64,000 nt of DNA from Mactra quadrangularis. Its lineage: Eukaryota; Mollusca; Bivalvia; Venerida; Mactridae. This document shows positions 63,801-64,000 of this stretch, in pieces (the stretch's first letter is position 1; each line of letters begins with the position of its first letter). The notes under the pieces are model-generated. The model made no database searches. It saw only the letters and a program-made list of their open reading frames with translations, and was not told the origin of the DNA. The DNA lies in contig CM046303.1 in assembly GCA_025267735.1 (NCBI GenBank), positions 55,011,403 to 55,075,402 on the forward strand, written 5' to 3'. The position numbers were made by a program, and so were the translations under genes.

Positions 63801-63841
63801 TCCTTCAACAATATCATCCTCATCTTCAGAAAGAGTCTCAA
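33701..63841 (-). CDS. SGSM3: SGSM3/RUTBC3 orthologue, TBC-SH3-RUN protein (5' end missing)
   Basis: Small G protein signalling modulator 3. The family acts on Rab GTPases through the TBC domain and couples to membrane partners through SH3 and RUN domains. Seventeen internal exons plus one of three terminal exons join in frame with GT-AG boundaries, giving about 779-782 residues after the missing first exon (human protein about 750). The TBC region is about residues 134-345 of this partial protein. Its arginine finger I-E-K-D-L-L-R spans an exon junction and its glutamine finger is in GYCQGTG. SH3 is about 521-578 ([24 protein letters not shown]) and RUN about 600-760. Residue order matches vertebrate SGSM3 throughout, so identity is firm. 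Oddities are the three alternative last exons and an 85-bp tandem array of an exon end with its splice donor. The initiation exon lies outside the window. Confidence 0.96.
33837..37722. other. SGSM3 region between distal and middle terminal exons
   Basis: Intron for transcripts ending at 33701 and 3' flank for those ending at 37723. AT-rich, no recognisable exon, RNA gene or complete mobile element; short open frames (63-75 codons) look random. Confidence 0.5.
37723..37864 (-). CDS. SGSM3: SGSM3 terminal exon, middle copy
   Basis: 142 bp including stop TAA, acceptor acattgtttcag. Completes arginine, then [20 protein letters not shown], a basic insert (QPKERNI), and [23 protein letters not shown]. 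Intact and closer to the vertebrate C-terminus than the proximal copy. It lies 10.5 kb from the branch exon. Confidence 0.85.
38583..38630. repeat. Dispersed repeat shared with 32036-32095
   Basis: cagtggggtcaatgtatgcactactgacagt... resembles cagcggggtcaatatatgcgccactgacagt... near 32050. Both are followed by aataaaatt. Origin unknown. Confidence 0.55.
38680..38957 (-). repeat. tRNA-derived SINE with 'gggtttaacgc' tail
   Basis: On the minus strand from about 38957: an A-box-like GTGGCGCAGTTGTTAGCG and a B-box-like GGGGTTCGAATCA, a body, and then, at the low-coordinate end, the complement of 'ttattgggtttaacgctgtg'. A similar terminal phrase (gggttttacggcacaccaaca) recurs at 53325-53350 and, reversed, at 61295-61318. 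Confidence 0.6.
39481..39492 (+). repeat. C12 homopolymer
   Basis: Twelve consecutive C next to a second short C run ('gacccccctagaaaagttcaga'). The duplicate phrase on each side suggests a small tandem duplication. Length may be unreliable in the assembly. Confidence 0.7.
39990..41749. other. Intron DNA with a decayed dispersed repeat
   Basis: The phrase 'attcctgaattt..gttcaacagctttta' (about 40005-40040) with 'ttcaggaccaattttcaaaattcctgaaattcc' recurs in weaker form at 49295-49385 ('gaatttcctgatttcaacagcttttac', 'ttctggaccaat') and 53865-53910. The rest of the interval is unremarkable. Confidence 0.45.
41750..44178. mobile_element. Bivalve-type repeat element with degenerate internal tandem array
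   Basis: Starts aacaagagctccgctgggcg with attatacggccg. Ends with a ggacggacagacggacaaca segment followed by a hairpin tacgaccgttttttc / aaaacgggcgta. Between them, units of about 150-170 bp (with larger insertions) repeat the order 'cctaggtacagtcattgttg', 'gttattgtc(c/t)gga', 'gatgcccctgtgaccttgac', 'ctttgacccaggggcccc' and 'catgggctactctcacat'. Open frames on the minus strand merely follow the repeat. The start and end are roughly complementary (tatacggccgt / acgggcgtata). It lies in the intron between the middle and proximal SGSM3 terminal exons. Confidence 0.8.
44179..45484. other. Intron DNA, nothing recognised
   Basis: AT-rich; short open frames only. No exon with splice boundaries and SGSM3 similarity, and no complete mobile element seen. 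Confidence 0.45.
45485..45824. mobile_element. GC-richer foldback element with 'cagtcccata' ends
   Basis: Left end cagtcccataaacataaaaa and right end (minus strand) cagtcccataaaatagtggc are inverted. The inner part has the palindromic pieces ccgtacgggtgcc / gcgtacccgtacgg. The element is clearly richer in G+C than the intron around it. Open frames of 75-90 codons cross it on both strands but match no known domain. Superfamily unknown. Confidence 0.65.
46007..46275. mobile_element. Tc1/mariner-type MITE, copy 1
   Basis: Ends cagggccatccataattacc and (minus strand) cagtaccatccaaaattacc, flanked by TA on both sides (46005-46006, 46276-46277). The interior is shared almost line by line with 54550-54845. 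It lies just downstream of the proximal SGSM3 terminal exon (46424) and so could be in its 3' untranslated region. Confidence 0.8.
46424..46556 (-). CDS. SGSM3: SGSM3 terminal exon, proximal copy
   Basis: 133 bp including stop TAG, acceptor attttatttcag. Completes arginine, then [16 protein letters not shown]...[21 protein letters not shown]. It is the most diverged of the three: it lacks the (D)WELP-type core, has AHHLFSWQL instead of KHHLFSWDL, and lies 1.8 kb from the branch exon. Frame is intact. Confidence 0.85.
46799..47034. mobile_element. Foldback element of about 236 bp
   Basis: Left arm cctatatttggtttgggcaa...gtaaacatttgatttgggca...ggttgtccaaccaaataac. The right arm has the reverse complement of each block (ttacttggtaggacaactgg, gcccaaatcaaatgtt, gccagaaccaaatatagg), so nearly the whole length can fold. 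No coding capacity. Confidence 0.75.
47419..47683. mobile_element. Short element with 'atacccccgc' inverted ends
   Basis: Starts aacaagtaaatctgtgagct with a hairpin (gtgagctaatgctcac), then gatacccccgc. Ends with ggacggacgcacagatggac, then a terminal hairpin tatacccccctcttc / gaagcgggggtata. Layout (aacaag start, hairpin, ggacgga segment, terminal hairpin) is the same as in the larger element at 41750-44178, but it lacks the internal array. Confidence 0.75.
48060..48255 (-). repeat. tRNA-Lys-like SINE, copy 3 (decayed)
   Basis: Shares 'atgatttagaatcattggtagga', 'gaatgggcataaaa..ttatttcatgac' and the reversed tRNA head ('ggaatcaaacctacaacccc', 'ttgatcagtaga', 'ccaactgagct') with copies 1 and 2. 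It sits just 3' (in transcript order) of the last common SGSM3 exon. Confidence 0.65.
48343..48465 (-). CDS. SGSM3: SGSM3 last common exon, RUN domain
   Basis: 123 bp. Encodes [30 protein letters not shown] and [10 protein letters not shown], ending with two bases (AG) of an arginine codon. All three downstream terminal exons complete this codon to arginine, so this exon is the branch point for the alternative C-termini. Reading past its donor (GTTTGT) gives only a few residues before a stop. Confidence 0.94.
48528..48738. mobile_element. Foldback MITE 'caatagnctatatccggaattc', copy 1
   Basis: Left caatagactatatccggaat and right (minus strand) caatagtcctaatccggaat are inverted; inner ggtacaaacaaa blocks are inverted too. 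It ends 63 bp before the acceptor of exon 48343-48465. A related element is at 52493-52670. Confidence 0.7.
49523..49608 (-). CDS. SGSM3: SGSM3 coding exon, RUN domain
   Basis: 86 bp. Encodes [20 protein letters not shown], then RSLMCCGL and two bases that join the next exon to make asparagine. Donor GTAAGT. Missed by long-frame searches because of its size. Confidence 0.93.
49840..49905 (-). repeat. tRNA-like SINE head fragment
   Basis: The minus strand shows AGTCCAGTGGTAGCATGTGT (A-box side) and GGTTCAAACCCC (B-box side). Stems are incomplete. Confidence 0.5.
49953..50385. mobile_element. hAT-like MITE with 'tagagctgtc' ends, copy 2
   Basis: Left tagagctgtcattgatt and right (minus strand) tagagttgtcatcgatt, with inner gatatatatcgat palindromes as in the element at 2173-2544. 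It lies in an SGSM3 intron. Flanking 8-mers (ttataaac / atttaaac) agree at only six positions, so the target duplication is doubtful. Confidence 0.55.
50605..50724 (-). CDS. SGSM3: SGSM3 coding exon, RUN domain
   Basis: 120 bp, 40 codons. Encodes [20 protein letters not shown] and [20 protein letters not shown], almost unchanged from vertebrates. Donor GTATGT. Confidence 0.95.
51135..51228 (-). CDS. SGSM3: SGSM3 coding exon, RUN domain start
   Basis: 94 bp. Completes the threonine codon, then [20 protein letters not shown] and CHPWLFIEE, the first conserved RUN block. Donor GTAATA. Confidence 0.93.
51697..51860 (-). CDS. SGSM3: SGSM3 coding exon, SH3 second half
   Basis: 164 bp. Encodes [20 protein letters not shown] then [10 protein letters not shown]; the tryptophan and the GWFP/FVE end of the SH3 fold are intact. 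Ends inside a threonine codon before GTATGT. Confidence 0.95.
52297..52452 (-). CDS. SGSM3: SGSM3 coding exon, SH3 first half
   Basis: 156 bp, 52 codons. Encodes DYSMESH..., then [20 protein letters not shown]; the ALLDFE (ALYDY-type) and DELGF motifs start the SH3 domain. Ends VIT on a codon boundary before GTAAGA. Confidence 0.95.
52493..52670. mobile_element. Foldback MITE 'caatagnctatatccggaattc', copy 2 (decayed)
   Basis: caataggccttgac... on the left and, on the minus strand, ttaatagtctatatcagtaa on the right, with the shared interior 'ttttttccatctgagcacaggtggtacaaac' close to the other copy. It lies in the intron next to the first SH3 exon. Confidence 0.55.
52987..53175 (-). CDS. SGSM3: SGSM3 coding exon, linker before SH3
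   Basis: 189 bp, 63 codons. Contains the basic RHLRRSKS run and the strongly conserved [20 protein letters not shown] segment, then [10 protein letters not shown]. Acceptor tttcag, donor GTAAGA. Confidence 0.94.
53702..53833 (-). CDS. SGSM3: SGSM3 coding exon, linker
   Basis: 132 bp, 44 codons. Encodes ...[20 protein letters not shown] and ends NLPKQ, matching the conserved [10 protein letters not shown](I/M)ADQG block of SGSM3. Donor GTTGGT. Confidence 0.92.
54345..54440 (-). CDS. SGSM3: SGSM3 coding exon after TBC
   Basis: 96 bp, 32 codons, phase 0 to 0. Encodes [20 protein letters not shown] and a run ending DVDELIE, matching the vertebrate SENSASIFNTLSDIP region. Acceptor ttccag, donor GTATAT. 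Confidence 0.9.
54550..54845. mobile_element. Tc1/mariner-type MITE, copy 2
   Basis: Same interior as 46007-46275 ('cttaagaccttga(t/a)aacatatctttaagtacat', 'aacaattacagttgcataaagta'). It carries an internal duplication of the segment 'ataattacctttacacttttgtaa' near its left end, and its right end is decayed. It lies in an SGSM3 intron. Confidence 0.75.
55253..55398 (-). CDS. SGSM3: SGSM3 coding exon, TBC C-terminal part
   Basis: 146 bp. Encodes [16 protein letters not shown] then [14 protein letters not shown] and ends GMLKMK; the S..WFLTLF and RLWDLFF motifs are TBC motifs near the domain end. Donor GTATGT. Confidence 0.95.
55460..56900. other. SGSM3 intron, nothing recognised
   Basis: AT-rich sequence without splice-bounded SGSM3-like exons. 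A phrase at 56756-56850 ('ggcaccagcccaaattatga...tttcatcag') resembles one at 46645-46730 and one at 62950-63020, so a decayed dispersed repeat is probable. Confidence 0.45.
56918..56981. repeat. 64-bp hairpin next to a splice donor
   Basis: aggcttagcgcaaaacgatc and gatcgttttgtgctgagcct are near-perfect reverse complements around a loop of about 24 bases. It starts 15 bp downstream, in transcript order, of the donor of exon 56997-57075. Confidence 0.75.
56997..57075 (-). CDS. SGSM3: SGSM3 coding exon, TBC middle
   Basis: 79 bp. Encodes [18 protein letters not shown]...KEHDI and leaves one base. Acceptor attcag, donor GTTAGT. A hairpin element lies 15 bp beyond the donor (56918-56981). Confidence 0.92.
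57076..58735. other. SGSM3 intron with a small inverted repeat
   Basis: Contains a tRNA-like phrase at 57374-57420 and the inverted pair caggtacgaaa (58098) / tttcgtacctg (58298), probably the ends of a decayed element of about 210 bp. The rest is AT-rich intron. Confidence 0.45.
58736..60265 (-). repeat. 18-copy, 85-bp tandem array of an exon end plus splice donor
   Basis: Units start ctctttacac(ttacctgtatac) at 58821, 58906, 58991, 59076 and so on, exactly every 85 bp, to 60181. The first (58736) differs slightly at its start. The last unit is the end of the genuine exon 60195-60311. On the minus strand each unit contains the coding sequence for [16 protein letters not shown](S/G)IQ followed by CAG|GTAAGTG. 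Variants are ggaataa/agaataa, gatgcagg/gatgctgg and acttaat/acctaat. No unit carries the exon's own acceptor. 85 is not a multiple of 3, and reading past a donor meets a stop after five codons. Confidence 0.95.
60195..60311 (-). CDS. SGSM3: SGSM3 coding exon, source of the 85-bp array
   Basis: 117 bp, 39 codons: begins [18 protein letters not shown] and ends with a stretch finishing SSTLLGIQ, then donor CAG|GTAAGTG. Acceptor chosen as attatag before ATAGCAGC because it preserves frame and the human-like G-V-(I/V)-A-A order; tatagatag is a nearby alternative. The distal part of this exon and its donor are the unit that is tandemly repeated just downstream in transcription (58736-60180). Confidence 0.93.
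60923..61057 (-). CDS. SGSM3: SGSM3 coding exon, TBC catalytic fingers
   Basis: 135 bp, 45 codons. Begins D-L-L-R, finishing IxxDxxR with its catalytic arginine, and contains GYCQGTG with the glutamine of the second finger (YxQ). Both fingers intact implies an active RabGAP. Donor GTAGGT follows GTG. Confidence 0.95.
61190..61340 (+). repeat. SINE with B box and (caaa)n tail
   Basis: Contains a B-box-like GGGGTTCAAGTCCC, then 'ggtgtgccgtaaaaccc' and six or more caaa repeats. It matches in part the tail seen reversed at 53325-53350. It lies in an SGSM3 intron. Confidence 0.6.
61712..61906 (-). CDS. SGSM3: SGSM3 coding exon, TBC domain start
   Basis: 195 bp, 65 codons, phase 0 to 0. Contains [17 protein letters not shown], the typical TBC opening (GIP..LR..LW), and SYKD-type helix residues. 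It ends at Q-I-E-K, the first half of the catalytic IxxDxxR arginine-finger motif. Confidence 0.95.
62391..62521 (-). CDS. SGSM3: SGSM3 coding exon before TBC
   Basis: 131 bp, acceptor tttcag, donor GTTTAT (weak after AAG). Encodes ...[20 protein letters not shown]... and ends DLTWDK, matching the segment before the vertebrate TBC domain. Enters in phase 1 and leaves in phase 0. Confidence 0.93.
62597..62610 (+). repeat. C14 homopolymer
   Basis: Fourteen consecutive C in an SGSM3 intron; length may be uncertain in the assembly. Confidence 0.7.
63272..63338 (-). CDS. SGSM3: SGSM3 coding exon '[11 protein letters not shown]'
   Basis: 67-bp exon between acceptor tttag and donor GTAAGT. Encodes 22 residues including YDEFGFRV, a conserved SGSM3 block, and leaves one base that completes the aspartate codon in the next exon. 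Too short and split to appear as a long open frame. Confidence 0.92.
63663..63841 (-). CDS. SGSM3: SGSM3 coding exon, N-terminal acidic region
   Basis: First SGSM3 coding exon visible. Acceptor tttacag before 63841, donor GTAATT after 63663. Enters with one base owed from an upstream exon beyond the window edge and ends on a codon boundary. Encodes an acidic stretch ([13 protein letters not shown]) and then [14 protein letters not shown], which corresponds to the start of vertebrate SGSM3. The preceding acidic part extends the protein beyond the vertebrate N-terminus. Confidence 0.9.
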
Positions 63842-63879
63842 CTGTAAACAAAACATAAAAACAAGGGGTCATATCATTG

Positions 63880-64000
63880 AGAGCTCCTCAGCCATTCATC
63901 CTAAATAACCTCGGACACATTATATAAGTATGTAGATACTAGATGCCATTTTGGAACTACCTTTGCGTCACATGTGGAAACAAAAAACTTAAACCAGTGA
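63880..64000. mobile_element. Foldback element, family 'ctcctcggccattcgc', partial copy 3
   Basis: gagctcctcagccattcatcctaaataacctcggacacattata resembles the arms at 30255-30290 and 33392-33430. It is cut by the window end. It lies 5' of the first visible SGSM3 exon. Confidence 0.55.

Overview
The window looks like nuclear DNA of a bivalve (or closely related) mollusc. It is AT-rich, its one recognisable gene is split into many short exons, and it is full of short foldback elements, tRNA-derived SINEs and a degenerate array built on a 'ccttgacctttgaccc'-type phrase that I associate with bivalve genomes. The assignment rests on these repeats and on the animal gene, so the species is open.

The gene is SGSM3 (RUTBC3), read on the minus strand from the right edge to position 33701. 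Seventeen internal coding exons plus a terminal exon join in frame with GT-AG junctions. They give about 780 residues in the order acidic N-terminus, TBC RabGAP domain (both catalytic fingers present), SH3 domain and RUN domain. The first coding exon lies beyond position 64000. There are three candidate terminal exons (46424-46556, 37723-37864, 33701-33836). All have the same entry phase and an in-frame stop, and each rewrites the end of the RUN domain. Inside the TBC region, the last part of one exon and its 5' splice site are tandemly repeated 18 times with an 85-bp period (58736-60265).

Left of 33 kb I find no gene. The dominant object is one 17,949-bp element at 8795-26743, flanked by a perfect 9-bp direct repeat (ctatctcct) and bounded by nearly identical terminal inverted repeats. 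Its arms are arrays of a 792-bp unit made of two diverged 396-bp monomers. The left arm runs in one orientation and the right arm in the other, around a centre that holds two diverged copies of another module. No transposase is visible. In design it resembles foldback (FB) or Mutator-like elements with 9-bp target duplications, but it is very large and its arms are satellite-like. This is the best candidate for an undescribed system here.

The rest is intergenic or intronic DNA. It holds small non-autonomous elements (hAT-type and Tc1/mariner-type MITEs, foldback families, SINEs) and one 2.4-kb bivalve-type repeat element. A motif, gtaacggaaattt, recurs seven times in 2 kb at 5791-7795.
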